A stretch of 64,000 nucleotides of DNA, from the NCBI RefSeq assembly GCF_004339745.1, contig NZ_SMGP01000001.1:1798001-1862000 (forward strand), read 5' to 3'. The notes under the pieces are model-generated. The model ran no database searches and had not been told where the DNA came from. It was given only the letters and a program-made list of their open reading frames with translations. Position numbers and translations under genes: made by a program. Shown here one piece after another: positions 45,968 to 55,322 of the stretch; position 1 is the first letter of the stretch, and the number at the start of each line of letters is the position of its first letter. Source of the DNA: Paraburkholderia sp. BL9I2N2. Its GTDB lineage: Bacteria > Pseudomonadota > Gammaproteobacteria > Burkholderiales > Burkholderiaceae.

Positions 45968-48900
45968 TTGCACGCGTCATTCGCTGGTCGATTTACAACC
46001 GGTTCCTCGTGCTGCTCGCGACAGTGCTCGTCACCGCATGGGGCGTTTATTCGCTGACTCAAACGCCGGTCGACGCACTGCCGGATCTGTCCGACACGCA
46101 GGTCATCATCAAGGCATCGTATCCCGGCAAGGCGCCGCAAGTCGTCGAAGACCAGGTGACGTATCCGCTCACGACGACCCTGCTGGGGGTGCCGGGCGCC
46201 ACCACCATCCGCGCCTATTCGTCGTTCGGGGACGCGTTCGTCTACGTGCTATTCGATGACAGGACGGACCCGTATTGGGCCCGCTCGCGCGTGCTCGAAT
46301 ACCTCAATCAGGTGCAGAGCCGTTTGCCGCAGGGCGCGACTGTCTCACTCGGGCCCGATGCCACGGGCGTTGGCTGGGTCTACGAATACGCACTGGTCGA
46401 CCGCACGGGCAAACACGACCTTGGCCAGCTTCGCGCCTTGAACGACTGGTTTCTGAAGTTCGAGTTGAAATCGGTACCGGACGTTTCGGAGGTCGCCAGC
46501 ATCGGCGGCATGGTGCGGCAATACCAGGTCGTTCTGGATCCGGACAAGCTGCGCGCCTACGGCATCACGCAGGCTAGCGTCGCGGATGCCATCGGCAAGG
46601 CGAACCAGGAATCCGGTGGTTCCGTGGTCGAACTGGCCGAGTCCGAGTACATGGTCAGATCGTCGGGATATCTGCGCTCGCTCGACGATTTCCGCCACAT
46701 CGTGCTGCGCACGAACAGCACTGGAACTCCCGTCTTGCTTGGCGACGTCGCACGCATTCAGATCGGACCTGAAATGCGCCGCGGCATTGCCGAACTGAAC
46801 GGTGAAGGCGAAGTGGCCGGCGGTGTGATCGTGATGCGCTCAGGCAAGAATGCGCTGACGACCATCGACGCGGTCAAGGCCAGGCTCGCCGGCCTGAAGC
46901 AGTCTCTGCCGCCGGGCGTCGAGATCGTGACGACCTATGACCGCTCGCAGCTCATCGAGCGCGCGGTCGACAACCTCAGGGACAAGCTCATCGAGGAGTT
47001 CATCATCGTCGGCCTGGTCTGCGCGGTGTTCCTGTTCCACCTGCGTAGCGCGTTCGTTGCGATCCTGTCGCTGCCGCTCGGCGTGTTGACCGCGTTTATC
47101 GTGATGCGCTACCAGGGCGTCAACGCGAACCTGATGTCATTGGGCGGCATTGCGATCGCGATTGGCGCGATGATCGACGCAGCGATCGTGATGATCGAGA
47201 ACGCCCACAAACATCTCGAGGCGTACGACCACACGCACCCCGATACGCCGATCACGACTGCCCGGCGGTGGGAGTTGATCGCACAGTCGGCCGCCGAAGT
47301 CGGCCCGGCGCTGTTCTTTTCGCTGCTGATCATCACGCTGTCGTTCATTCCGGTGTTCTCGCTCGAAGGCCAGGAAGGGAAGCTGTTTGCGCCGTTGGCG
47401 TTCACAAAGACCTACACCATTGCCGCTGCCGCCGGCTTGTCCGTCACGCTCGTGCCCGTGCTGATGGGCTATCTGATCCGTGGCCGGATTCCGCATGAGA
47501 ACGCCAATCCGATCAACCGTGTGTTGATCCGGCTTTATCGTCCCGTGCTCGAAGCGACGTTGCGCCGGCCGTGGATCGCGATCGGGCTGGCAGTGCTGGC
47601 GCTTGCCATCACGTTGATTCCCGTGTCGCGGCTCGGCGGCGAATTCATGCCGCCGCTCGACGAAGGGGATCTGCTTTACATGCCGACCGCGTTGCCCGGC
47701 ATCTCCGCGGACAAAGCCGCCGAGCTTCTCCAGCAGACGGATCGCCTCATCAAGACGGTTCCCGAAGTGAAAAGCGTATTCGGCAAATCGGGACGCGCCG
47801 ACACGGCGACCGATCCCGCGCCGTTCGAGATGTTCGAGACCACTATCCAGTTCAAGCCGCGCAGCGAATGGCGGCCTGGGATGACACCCGAGAAGCTGGT
47901 GGATGAACTCGACGCGCGGGTGAAGATTCCGGGGCTGTCGAATGTTTGGGTGCCGCCGATTCGCAATCGCCTGGACATGCTGTCGACCGGGATCAAGACG
48001 CCCGTCGGAGTGAAAATCTCCGGCGCGGACCTGGGGCAGATCGACAAGATCGCCACGCAGGTCGAGTCCGACCTGAAGAACGTGCCGGGCGTCACGTCGG
48101 CGTTGGCCGAACGCCTGAACGGCGGTCATTACATCGACGTCGATATCGACCGGCTCGCGGCCGCCCGCTATGGACTGTCCGTGACGGACATCCAGTCCAT
48201 CGTGTCGACTGCGGTGGGCGGCGATAACGTCGGCGAGGTGATCGCGGGCCGTGAACGCTTTCCGATCAACATCCGCTATCCGCGGGAGATCAGGGACTCA
48301 GTCGAAAACCTGCGCCAGTTGCCGGTCGTCACGGATCGCGGCGCGCAGATCACGCTGGGCGATGTGGCGACGATCAGGATTTCGGATGGACCGCCAATGA
48401 TCCGTAGCGAGAACGCCCGGCTATCAGGCTACGTCTACGTCGACATTCGCGATACGGATTTGCAATCGGCGGTGAAAGCGATGCAGGTCGCGGTTGCGCG
48501 GCATGTTGTCCTGCCGCCCGGCTATTCGATCGCCTGGTCGGGTCAGTTCGAGTATCTGGAGCGGGCGGCCGCGAAGCTGCGAACGGTGATTCCGGTAACG
48601 CTCGCGGTCATTTTTGTACTGCTGTTCCTGACGTTCAACTCGGCGGCCGATGCCTTGTTGCTGATGTCGACGGTGCCATTTGCGCTGGTCGGCGGGTTCT
48701 GGTTGATCTGGCTTCTCGGGCACGCGGTGTCCGTTGCGACGGCGGTGGGATTCATCGCGTTGTCGGGCGTGGCGGCTGAATTCGGTGTCGTGATGCTGCT
48801 TTACCTGAAGGGCGCGCTTAACCATCGCCTCGACGCGGGCGAGCCCTTTACCGAGGCGACCCTGGTCGACGCCATCCGCGAAGGCGCGGTATTGCGTGTG

Positions 48901-49182
48901 CGGCCCAAGGCGATGACGGTCGCGGTTGTCCTGGCGGGCCTCATTCCGATCATGCTGGGCCACGGCTCCGGCTCCGAAGTCATGCAGCGCATCGCCGCGC
49001 CGATGGTTGGCGGCATGGTGACCGCGCCGCTCCTGTCCATGCTCATCATTCCCGCCGCCTGGCTGTTGCTGCAACGCCGCCGCGTTGCGCGCATGAAAGC
49101 CACCACGCAAGAAGCGCTGCAATCCCACGTAGCACCCACTGGCACGCTTGTGCCGCAAACTCACTCTGGAGAAAACCAATGA
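45964..49182 (+). CDS. cusA: CusA-type Cu(I)/Ag(I) RND pump
   Basis: A 1072-residue heavy-metal RND transporter with 12 transmembrane helices. The methionines that line the metal path in E. coli CusA are all present and at the same numbers: Met573 (LYMPTALPG), Met623 (FEMFETT) and Met672 (LDMLSTG). This places it in the monovalent copper/silver branch, not the CzcA zinc/cobalt branch. Proton-relay residues lie in [19 protein letters not shown]. Overlaps the adaptor (ATGA) and the CusF gene (49179-49182). It exports metal from periplasm and cytoplasm through CusBC. Confidence 0.95.
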   Translation: MIARVIRWSIYNRFLVLLATVLVTAWGVYSLTQTPVDALPDLSDTQVIIKASYPGKAPQVVEDQVTYPLTTTLLGVPGATTIRAYSSFGDAFVYVLFDDRTDPYWARSRVLEYLNQVQSRLPQGATVSLGPDATGVGWVYEYALVDRTGKHDLGQLRALNDWFLKFELKSVPDVSEVASIGGMVRQYQVVLDPDKLRAYGITQASVADAIGKANQESGGSVVELAESEYMVRSSGYLRSLDDFRHIVLRTNSTGTPVLLGDVARIQIGPEMRRGIAELNGEGEVAGGVIVMRSGKNALTTIDAVKARLAGLKQSLPPGVEIVTTYDRSQLIERAVDNLRDKLIEEFIIVGLVCAVFLFHLRSAFVAILSLPLGVLTAFIVMRYQGVNANLMSLGGIAIAIGAMIDAAIVMIENAHKHLEAYDHTHPDTPITTARRWELIAQSAAEVGPALFFSLLIITLSFIPVFSLEGQEGKLFAPLAFTKTYTIAAAAGLSVTLVPVLMGYLIRGRIPHENANPINRVLIRLYRPVLEATLRRPWIAIGLAVLALAITLIPVSRLGGEFMPPLDEGDLLYMPTALPGISADKAAELLQQTDRLIKTVPEVKSVFGKSGRADTATDPAPFEMFETTIQFKPRSEWRPGMTPEKLVDELDARVKIPGLSNVWVPPIRNRLDMLSTGIKTPVGVKISGADLGQIDKIATQVESDLKNVPGVTSALAERLNGGHYIDVDIDRLAAARYGLSVTDIQSIVSTAVGGDNVGEVIAGRERFPINIRYPREIRDSVENLRQLPVVTDRGAQITLGDVATIRISDGPPMIRSENARLSGYVYVDIRDTDLQSAVKAMQVAVARHVVLPPGYSIAWSGQFEYLERAAAKLRTVIPVTLAVIFVLLFLTFNSAADALLLMSTVPFALVGGFWLIWLLGHAVSVATAVGFIALSGVAAEFGVVMLLYLKGALNHRLDAGEPFTEATLVDAIREGAVLRVRPKAMTVAVVLAGLIPIMLGHGSGSEVMQRIAAPMVGGMVTAPLLSMLIIPAAWLLLQRRRVARMKATTQEALQSHVAPTGTLVPQTHSGENQ

Positions 49183-49532
49183 AGAAGTTGATCACTTTGA
49201 CGGCTGCGTTCTGCACCGGTCTTACGCTCGCCGGCGCGGCGATAGCGGCGGACGACATGGCCGGCATGAAAATGGCCAACGGCGCGATGGATGCCGGGAC
49301 ACCGAACAACGCAGCGCTCACCGATGCCGTCATCAAAAAGGTGGATCCGTCCACCGGCATGGTGACGCTTCAGCACGGCGAGCTGAAGAACATCGGCATG
49401 TCGGCGATGACCATGGCGTACAAGGCCAAGGATGCGGCGATGGTCAAACAGGCCAAGGCGGGCGAGAAGGTCAAGGTTCGCGTTGAAAACGTAGATGGCA
49501 CGCTGACCATCGTGAAGCTTATGAAACAGTAA
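49179..49532 (+). CDS. cusF: CusF-like periplasmic copper chaperone with Trp-to-Met variant site
   Basis: A 117-residue exported protein with a signal peptide (cleavage near 23, AAIAADD) and a CusF OB fold. E. coli CusF binds copper through His36, Met47, Met49 and a cation-pi Trp44. Here the spacing is exact (His66, then 8 residues to position 74, Met77, Met79), but position 74 is Met instead of Trp (NIGMSAMTM). The adaptor's fused CusF domain keeps the Trp. The change should give three Met plus one His, a tighter site, as shown for the engineered W44M variant. Last gene of the operon. Confidence 0.88.
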   Translation: MKKLITLTAAFCTGLTLAGAAIAADDMAGMKMANGAMDAGTPNNAALTDAVIKKVDPSTGMVTLQHGELKNIGMSAMTMAYKAKDAAMVKQAKAGEKVKVRVENVDGTLTIVKLMKQ

Positions 49533-49641
49533 CGGTTCGCGGTCGCACAGCGATGCGTCGGTGCCTTGTCCTATCGCAAACGCATTGCTGTGTCAGTGCC
49601 GACGCTGGGCCGTTGGCTGATGGAGGAGGGCCATGAGGAAG

Positions 49642-49773
49642 TCATGGCGTGTCTCCAGGTTTGCCGCGCACGAGCGACTCCGGATGGCGCTCCAGATAGT
49701 CGGCCAACGCGTTCAGCGATTGCAGCGTGCGGGTCAATTCCTGCAGCGCCTGGTGCACGTGTGGTGAGTCAAG
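49642..49773 (-). pseudogene. Remnant of a PqiB/MCE-family C-terminus
   Basis: On minus the final 43 residues of the frame read LDSPHVHQALQELTRTLQSL then ADYLERHPESLVRGK and a short tail. This is the recognisable C-terminus of paraquat-inducible-protein-B/MCE proteins (aLxELtxtLrSlrxLADYLErHPEsLirGK). Nothing upstream in the frame resembles the MCE domain, so this is a tail fragment left by a deletion. Confidence 0.6.
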
Positions 49774-50108
49774 CGCGAAACCGCTGGCTGGCAAGCGACG
49801 CGCTCGCCTGGCGCAAGCTCGCAATGGCCGCGCGCAAGGGCGAGTGGCGGCGGACCATTCCGGCCTTGTATGCGTGGATGGACAGAGGAGGCGACTTCGG
49901 TCGTCCCGCGCGCTTCGAGAACATCGATGCGACCGGCGATCAGGATGCCGCGAGTTTGATCGCCGCGGTCGAATCGAACTATGCGGGCGACGATGCGCGG
50001 CGTCGTCCTCGATGGAAAGAGATCGGCGCGGTTCTACGCCGGAGTGCAAATCGGGCGAGGACGAAGCGCAAGGACGAGACCTTGCCAGGACCGCTGAACC
50101 GTTATTAG
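49760..50108 (+). pseudogene. Remnant of a C-terminal domain, possibly BatD-like
   Basis: On plus, from about 49760, the frame reads SQARNRWLASDALAWRKLAM, then a segment with IPALYAWMDRGG, and ends LPGPLNRY. It looks like a coding tail (no stop, non-random residues) and recalls the C-terminal region of BatD oxygen-tolerance proteins, but I am not sure. It abuts the PqiB-like tail at about 49765, in the opposite orientation, so two truncated genes meet head to head. Confidence 0.4.
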
Positions 50109-50365
50109 GATTTGCCGAACGCGCACCCTCGACTCCGAACCGCCAGCGCCTATGGGTCACGACGCAGAACGAAAGATGGCATCGACTGCCCGCGTCCTTT
50201 CCTCCGTTGTAGACCTGCTATATCAAATGGTTGCAGTGGCGGCGCGACGGCCTTATGTCGAGGATTGCCGAGAAACTGGGCTTGAAGGAAGTTTTATCGA
50301 CGGACGAGGAAGCGGGCAGCGAGTCAGCCTCGTCCGGTTCGCGAAGCCGCGTGCGTGCTGAAAGC
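50109..50365. other. Intergenic, 257 bp after the remnants
   Basis: No gene recognised between the plus-strand remnant and the end of the lyase gene. Together with 49533-49641 and the two tails it forms an 833-bp stretch lacking any intact gene. Confidence 0.4.
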
Positions 50366-51319
50366 CTAACGTTTCTCCCGCACCACGTAGTTCGCCGCGC
50401 TCGACCCGTATTTGCGCTCGATATCCTCGGGTAGCAGAAATTCCGTTTCGAGTTTGTCGATCATCGGATAGCCCATCAGGTCGGTAATATCGTCGATGCC
50501 CACCAGCAGATCGGGCCGGTCGTGCACCGTGCCGTTCTGCGCGCCGTCGCGAAACAGTTCGAGCGCGCGCATCATGCCCATGATCGCGGCCGCCGGCAAC
50601 ATCCGCGCGACGGTGACGCGTTTTACGCCGAGCTCCTGCAAACGGCGCACGGGGATCAGCGGCGTGGTGGGCCGCGAGCGAATGCCGAAGCCCATGTTGA
50701 TGCTGACGGGCGCGTTGACGCCGTCGACGAATTTTTTGATCTGCTCTTCCGATGCGATCGCGTCGGGATAGACCATGTCCGCGCCGGCGGCCACATACAG
50801 TTTCGCGCGTTCGATCGCGGCATCGATACCTTCGACAGCGATCGCATCCGTGCGCGCATTGATCACAAAGCCGGAATCGGATTTCGCCTTCACCGCGGCT
50901 TCGATCTTCTTGGCCATTTCCCGCGCGTCGATCACTTCCTTGCCGCGCATGTGGCCGCAACGCTTCGGGCTGACCTGATCCTCGATATTCACGCCGACCA
51001 CGCCGGCTTCCTCGAACAACTGCACGGTGTGATACACCGACACCGGATTGCCATAGCCGGTGTCCGCATCGGCCATCAGCGGCAGCGAGACGGAACGCGC
51101 CAGCCAGTGGCATGCATCGACATTTTCCGTGAGCGTCATGATGCCGATGTCCGGCTGGCTCAGGCGCGAGTTGGCCAGCCCCGCGCCGGTCGTCGAGGCC
51201 GCCTTGAAACCCATCTTCTCGATCACTCTCGCGCTGTAGCCGTCGTAGACGCCCGGTGAAATGATGATTTCGCCGGAATTCAGAAGCGCTCGCATCTGCT
51301 GGATTTTCGTGCTGCCCAT
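50366..51319 (-). CDS. Isocitrate lyase/PEP mutase-family C-C lyase, copy 1
   Basis: A 317-residue (alpha/beta)8-barrel enzyme. Metal site DADTGYG (Asp84, Asp86), EDQV (near 113) and the mobile loop KRCGH with the catalytic Cys121 followed by MRGK. The Cys marks lyases such as methylisocitrate lyase, 2,3-dimethylmalate lyase or oxaloacetate hydrolase, as opposed to PEP mutase, which lacks it. Last gene of a four-gene minus-strand operon (HD protein, lyase 2, LigI-like hydrolase, this gene; gaps 48, 1 and 39 bp). Substrate is a 2-hydroxy-dicarboxylate or similar, unknown. Confidence 0.88.
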   Translation of the reverse strand: MGSTKIQQMRALLNSGEIIISPGVYDGYSARVIEKMGFKAASTTGAGLANSRLSQPDIGIMTLTENVDACHWLARSVSLPLMADADTGYGNPVSVYHTVQLFEEAGVVGVNIEDQVSPKRCGHMRGKEVIDAREMAKKIEAAVKAKSDSGFVINARTDAIAVEGIDAAIERAKLYVAAGADMVYPDAIASEEQIKKFVDGVNAPVSINMGFGIRSRPTTPLIPVRRLQELGVKRVTVARMLPAAAIMGMMRALELFRDGAQNGTVHDRPDLLVGIDDITDLMGYPMIDKLETEFLLPEDIERKYGSSAANYVVREKR

Positions 51320-51358
51320 ATGCCACTCTCCACGTTTGGAAAACGCGCGGCTATACGG

Positions 51359-52249
51359 CTATTCGAAGCCGTATAGCCGCGCGGGATTGATGCCGAGAAT
51401 CATGTCGCGGATGCCGCCCTCGGGCGCCCACTCGCCGACGAGGCCGAGCAGCACGCCCATGTTGGGCATCACGCCGTGATAGGACGAGTGCGGCCAGTCG
51501 CTGCCCCACACCAGCCGGTCAGGCCGCGCTGCCACGAGTGCTTTGGCGAACGGCTGCACGGCGGCATAGGGGGAAATGTCGTTGCCGAGGCGAAACGGCG
51601 CGGATAGTTTGACCCAGCACTGGCCGCTTTCCATGAGCGTCAGCAGCGCTTTGAAACCCGGCTGATCGAGGCCGTCCTGAACGACGATGCGCGCGAAATG
51701 ATCGAGCACGACAGGCACCGGCAAACGCGCGAGGCGAGGGCCGATCTCCGGGAGGTCACGCGCATCGAGATGCAATTGCACGTGCCAGCCGAACGGCGCC
51801 ACGCGCCTTGCCATTGCGTCCAGATCGTCGAGACCCGAGCGCGTATGCAGACGCACGCCGCGGAATCCGGCAGCGTCGAGACGCCGCAACTCCGCGTCGC
51901 TCACGTCCGGTTTCAATTGCGCAATGCCGCGCCATGCGCCGGACGATGTGTTGAGCACGTCGAGTGTGATCCGATTGTCGTCATAGACAGTCGGCTGGAC
52001 GATCACCGCGCGCGTGACGCCGAGCTTCGCGAGCAGTGCGCGATATTCGTCGAGGCCGACCGGCGCGGGCGTATAGCGCCGCTTATCGCGGTACGGATAC
52101 CGTTCAGGCGGCCCGTAGATGTGCGCATGACAATCGCATGCGCCCGGCGGCAAGACGAACGGTAGCGCAACCGGCGAGGCATCCGGCGATTGGCAGACCG
52201 GCGGTTCATCCGTTAAAGTATGTCGACGATCTTTTGCCGAATCGGTCAT
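51359..52249 (-). CDS. Amidohydrolase-2 family hydrolase, 2-pyrone-4,6-dicarboxylate lactonase-like
   Basis: A 296-residue TIM-barrel protein. Family motifs: GACDCHAHIYGPPERYPY (metal His pair) near residue 37, YTPAPVGLDEYRALLAKLGV, QLHLDARDL, VLDHFAR near 180 and RLVWGSDWPHSSY near 255 with the catalytic Asp. This is the LigI/PDC-lactonase pattern, enzymes that open lactones of polycarboxylates. Between two C-C lyases in an operon, it likely opens a lactone whose product is then cleaved. Overlaps neighbours closely (1 bp from lyase 2). Confidence 0.88.
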   Translation of the reverse strand: MTDSAKDRRHTLTDEPPVCQSPDASPVALPFVLPPGACDCHAHIYGPPERYPYRDKRRYTPAPVGLDEYRALLAKLGVTRAVIVQPTVYDDNRITLDVLNTSSGAWRGIAQLKPDVSDAELRRLDAAGFRGVRLHTRSGLDDLDAMARRVAPFGWHVQLHLDARDLPEIGPRLARLPVPVVLDHFARIVVQDGLDQPGFKALLTLMESGQCWVKLSAPFRLGNDISPYAAVQPFAKALVAARPDRLVWGSDWPHSSYHGVMPNMGVLLGLVGEWAPEGGIRDMILGINPARLYGFE

Positions 52250-52250
52250 A

Positions 52251-53213
52251 TCAAAGCTCCGCGCCAGGGTTGGTGGTCACGGCCGTTTTTTCGTACGCGG
52301 CATGCTCGTATTTCTGCTGATATTGTTCCGGTGTCAGATAGCGCTGTTCGATGCGTTCAAGCTCCGCGATCCCGACCAGATCGTTGAGTTCCTCGAACGA
52401 CACGACGAGGTCGGGGCGCTCGATCACATCACCGCTTTCCACCGACTCCTTCAGCGTAGCAATCGCGTTCTTCATGCCCTGAATGGCCGCCGCCGTCAGC
52501 AAGCGCGGATAGACCACCACGGCCACGCCCAACTCCTGCAATCGCCGCGCCGAAATCAACGGCGTGGTGGAGCGCTGGCGAATGCCGAATCCCATGTTGA
52601 CGCAAACCGGCTTGGAGACATTCTTGACGACCGTCGTAATATGATCCGTGGCCAGCAGCGCGTCGGCGAACAGTAGGTCCGCGCCGGCTTCGGCGTACAT
52701 ATTCAACCGCTTGATGACTTCGTCGATGCCATGCGTGGCGAGCGAGTCGGTCCGCGACATGATGAGGAGCTCCGGATCGAGCCGCGCTTCCGCAGCGGCG
52801 CGGATTTTTTCCGCGCCTTCCTCGGCGGAGATCACCTGCTTGCCTTTCATATGGCCGCAGCGTTTCGGCCAGACCTGATCTTCGATCATCACGCCGGCGA
52901 GGCCCGCGCCGTCGAATGCGCGAACCGTGAAATGCACGTTGACCGCGTTGCCGTAGCCCGTGTCGGCGTCGGCAATCAGCGGCTGCTCGTAACAGGAGGC
53001 GAGCGCGCGCGTGACGCGCAGGTTTTCCTCGAGTCCCATGATGCCCTGATCGGCCCAGCCAAGACTGGCTTCACTCACGCCGGCGCCGGTCACAAAGCCC
53101 GCGGCGAATCCGGATGCGCCGAGCAGTCTCGTGCTGTAACCATCGAACACGCCCGGCATCACCAGGATTTCAGGGGCGGCAATCAATTCACGCAGCTTGC
53201 TTCTCTTGCTCAT
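52251..53213 (-). CDS. Isocitrate lyase/PEP mutase-family C-C lyase, copy 2
   Basis: A 320-residue paralogue of the lyase at 50366-51319. It has MPGVFDGYSTRLL, DADTGYG, EDQVWPKRCGHMKGK with catalytic Cys119, SRTDSLATHGIDEVI and MGFGIRQRSTTPLISARRLQELG. The two copies share most active-site motifs but differ in the lid and C-terminus (this one ends EQRYLTPEQYQQKYEHAAYE), so they probably act on different intermediates or enantiomers. Second gene of the HD-lyase-hydrolase-lyase operon. Confidence 0.88.
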   Translation of the reverse strand: MSKRSKLRELIAAPEILVMPGVFDGYSTRLLGASGFAAGFVTGAGVSEASLGWADQGIMGLEENLRVTRALASCYEQPLIADADTGYGNAVNVHFTVRAFDGAGLAGVMIEDQVWPKRCGHMKGKQVISAEEGAEKIRAAAEARLDPELLIMSRTDSLATHGIDEVIKRLNMYAEAGADLLFADALLATDHITTVVKNVSKPVCVNMGFGIRQRSTTPLISARRLQELGVAVVVYPRLLTAAAIQGMKNAIATLKESVESGDVIERPDLVVSFEELNDLVGIAELERIEQRYLTPEQYQQKYEHAAYEKTAVTTNPGAEL

Positions 53214-53261
53214 CGTTTCCTCCAGGCAATACGAACCGGCAATGGCTGCTCACGCTGCGCG

Positions 53262-53825
53262 TCACTTCGTAATGAAAAGCTCTTTGCGCCAGCGGTCCTT
53301 GTGAATGCCGATCACGTCTATCTGATCGACGTAGTACAGAATCTTGCCTTCGAGCGTGGCGGGGAATTTCGGCGCCTGAGGCGAATGCGTCAGCAGCACG
53401 TGCACGATTTCATCGGGAATGCCGTTGCGCAAGGCCAGATGCGCGGCCCAGAAGGCGTGCGGATACTGTTTGCCGATATCGGTGGCGACGACCTTGCCTT
53501 CCGCGTCTGGTGCGAATTCGACCACTTTGCTCGCGTCCTGCAACACGGCCGCCGCGATCAGATAATCGCGATTCACCTTGATGCCGTGGTGGCGTTCGAA
53601 CAGATCGGCGACCGACATCGCCATCTCCAGCACACACTGGTTATGGGGCAGAGTGGGATAAGGAATTTCAGTCGATGTCGGAACCTCCGCGATCCGCTTC
53701 CAGGGGCTCATCTCCCACAGCGTCTCCCATGTGGCAATGACGGCCTTGCGCAGCGTCGCGTCGCTAATGTCGGCGACCTGGGGAAACATCGCCACGACAT
53801 CGATCGGTTCTTTCGATTGACTCAT
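53262..53825 (-). CDS. HD-domain-like protein with degenerate HD dyad
   Basis: A 187-residue protein starting MSQSKEPIDVVAMFPQVADI at 53825, chosen because GGAG lies 7 bases upstream; further upstream Met codons exist in frame. The fold is HD phosphohydrolase-like: His61 (PHNQCVLEMA), then LIAAAVLQDASK, where the usual His-Asp dyad is Gln96-Asp97, and a final ILYYVDQID with the last Asp. The first His of the dyad is lost, so hydrolysis may be absent or the metal site altered. Leading gene of the catabolic operon; its role there is unknown. Confidence 0.8.
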   Translation of the reverse strand: MSQSKEPIDVVAMFPQVADISDATLRKAVIATWETLWEMSPWKRIAEVPTSTEIPYPTLPHNQCVLEMAMSVADLFERHHGIKVNRDYLIAAAVLQDASKVVEFAPDAEGKVVATDIGKQYPHAFWAAHLALRNGIPDEIVHVLLTHSPQAPKFPATLEGKILYYVDQIDVIGIHKDRWRKELFITK

Positions 53826-54222
53826 TGTGTGCTCCATTGCGTCCTCTTCTGTTTGACACATATCTGCCCTACGATACGGCGCCTCGGCTTGCTCGAGCAG
53901 GAACCGTGCTATCGGAATTGCCTCGCGCCGCGCAGCAGCATGCGTGACCGATGCACTGGGTGAACGCGAGGTCGGTCGCGGCATGATTGACCGGGCGTCG
54001 CGAGAGACGCTGCAGTTCTTGCCGGCGCGATGAAGTGACTGTCACGCAATGCCGATGTAAGGCTGTGGCGCGCGTGACGTGCGAGGGGTCTCCGTTTAGT
54101 GGTTCGCCGTCTTGCGTCTGAGGCGGCTGCGTTGTGTTGCAACCAATATAGAGCAAGCGCCCGCAACGCGGAAATACCAAAACGATGACACGGACATAGC
54201 CCAATCCTATGGTTCGCTCACG
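53826..54222. other. Intergenic, 397 bp, no gene
   Basis: Upstream region of the HD-lyase operon; the LysR gene (same strand) ends at 54223. It should hold the operon promoter. I see CATAG-N7-CTATG at 54195-54211, related to but not spaced like the palindrome at 55178. No gene. Confidence 0.4.
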
Positions 54223-55155
54223 CTACTGCGGCAGCGAGAGACCATATTGATCGTGCTGCTCGATAAGCTTTGTAAACAGTGCTTTGATCGCCAGCTCCAC
54301 AATGCGGATGCCGTGTGTGACCGGGCGATGAACCGCGGTCGCGAGCACGAGCCGCGTGTGCAATTGCGGCCTCGCGAGCGCCCGCGCGTGCAGCGTGGCC
54401 GCAGCCAGTTCGCCGAGCACGGCGGGTTTCGCGAGTACCGTGCAGCCGAGGCCGGCGACCACCATTTCCTTGAGCAGTTCGAGCGTGTCGACTTCGTACT
54501 GCACGTCGAGCGTCACGCCTTCCTTGCCGGCCGCGTATTCGAGCGTGCGGCGCAGACCGTGGTTGCGCGTCGGCAAAACCAGCGGTATTTGCGCAACGCC
54601 CGCGAGCGTCGTCTCGTCAGGTATCGCGAAGTTCGTGGCGGCGGCCGGCGTGACGAGGAACAACTCCGCGGCCGCCAAAGGATCGACCGCGACGGTGGAC
54701 GAACGGCGGGCGTCGTGCAGAATCGCCATGTCGAGGCGGCCGTCGATCAGCCACTCGTGCACATAGCCGCTATAGCCCGATACCACGTTCACCTGCAGAT
54801 TGGGATGTGTCTCGCGCAAACCGGCGATCAAGCGCATGCCGATCAGATTGCACACGGTCGGCGTCAAGCCGACGGTAACGAGTCCATGCGGCGAGTCGCG
54901 TTCCGACTGGAGATCCGCTGGAATCGCAGCCAACTGGCGCACGAGCGGACTCGCGCGTTCGATCAGTGCGAGGCCTTCCGGCGTCAGCGAAATGCCGCGG
55001 CCGTGGCGGTAGAGTAGACGCAGGCCGCATTCCTCTTCGAGCTTCTGGATCTGCCGGCCCAACGCAGGTTGCGCGATGCCCAGCACAGTGGCGGCTTTCG
55101 AAAAACTGCCGAATGCGGACACCTGCATCAGCAATTCGAGTCGTCTCAGATCCAT
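54223..55155 (-). CDS. LysR-family transcriptional regulator
   Basis: A 310-residue regulator starting MDLRRLELLMQVSAFGSFSKAATVLGIAQPALGRQI (in part) at 55155; a 62-residue upstream extension is rejected. HTH in 1-60, effector domain to the end. It is divergent from the dehydrogenase-like gene at 55323 with 167 bp between, and a perfect 17-bp palindrome lies 23 bp from its own start, so autoregulation plus control of the divergent gene is likely. Probably the main regulator of the island; the second LysR at 61126 is a competitor. Confidence 0.92.
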   Translation of the reverse strand: MDLRRLELLMQVSAFGSFSKAATVLGIAQPALGRQIQKLEEECGLRLLYRHGRGISLTPEGLALIERASPLVRQLAAIPADLQSERDSPHGLVTVGLTPTVCNLIGMRLIAGLRETHPNLQVNVVSGYSGYVHEWLIDGRLDMAILHDARRSSTVAVDPLAAAELFLVTPAAATNFAIPDETTLAGVAQIPLVLPTRNHGLRRTLEYAAGKEGVTLDVQYEVDTLELLKEMVVAGLGCTVLAKPAVLGELAAATLHARALARPQLHTRLVLATAVHRPVTHGIRIVELAIKALFTKLIEQHDQYGLSLPQ

Positions 55156-55177
55156 TCTGACGCTCCTGCTTTTTTGC

Positions 55178-55194
55178 GGCATAGCTGCTATGCC
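55178..55194. promoter_or_regulatory. 17-bp palindromic operator, copy 1
   Basis: GGCATAG-CTG-CTATGCC, perfect 7-bp inverted repeat. Read toward the dehydrogenase-like gene it differs at a single base from the site at 60943-60927 read toward the ThDP enzyme gene. Flanks also agree (GAT...CCGATTG). 128 bp upstream of the 55323 start, 23 bp upstream of the LysR start. Confidence 0.7.
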
Positions 55195-55322
55195 CGATAA
55201 ACCGATTGTGAGGCGCGCACAAAGTTTTTGATAATAGTGCTCTACCCGGGCATCCGGCGGCATTGCCCGCGAGCATGTCGCAGTGCACTGCCGTGTCAGG
55301 AACACACAGAAGGAGTCGCACG

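Noticed and set aside
49533..50365. Insertion sequence or transposase remnant
   Set aside because: No transposase motif or terminal inverted repeats; the frames resemble tails of PqiB-like and possibly BatD-like proteins instead.
54195..54211. CATAG-N7-CTATG as a third copy of the 55178 operator
   Set aside because: Half-site spacing is 7 instead of 3 and the GG/CC ends are missing, so it is not convincing.
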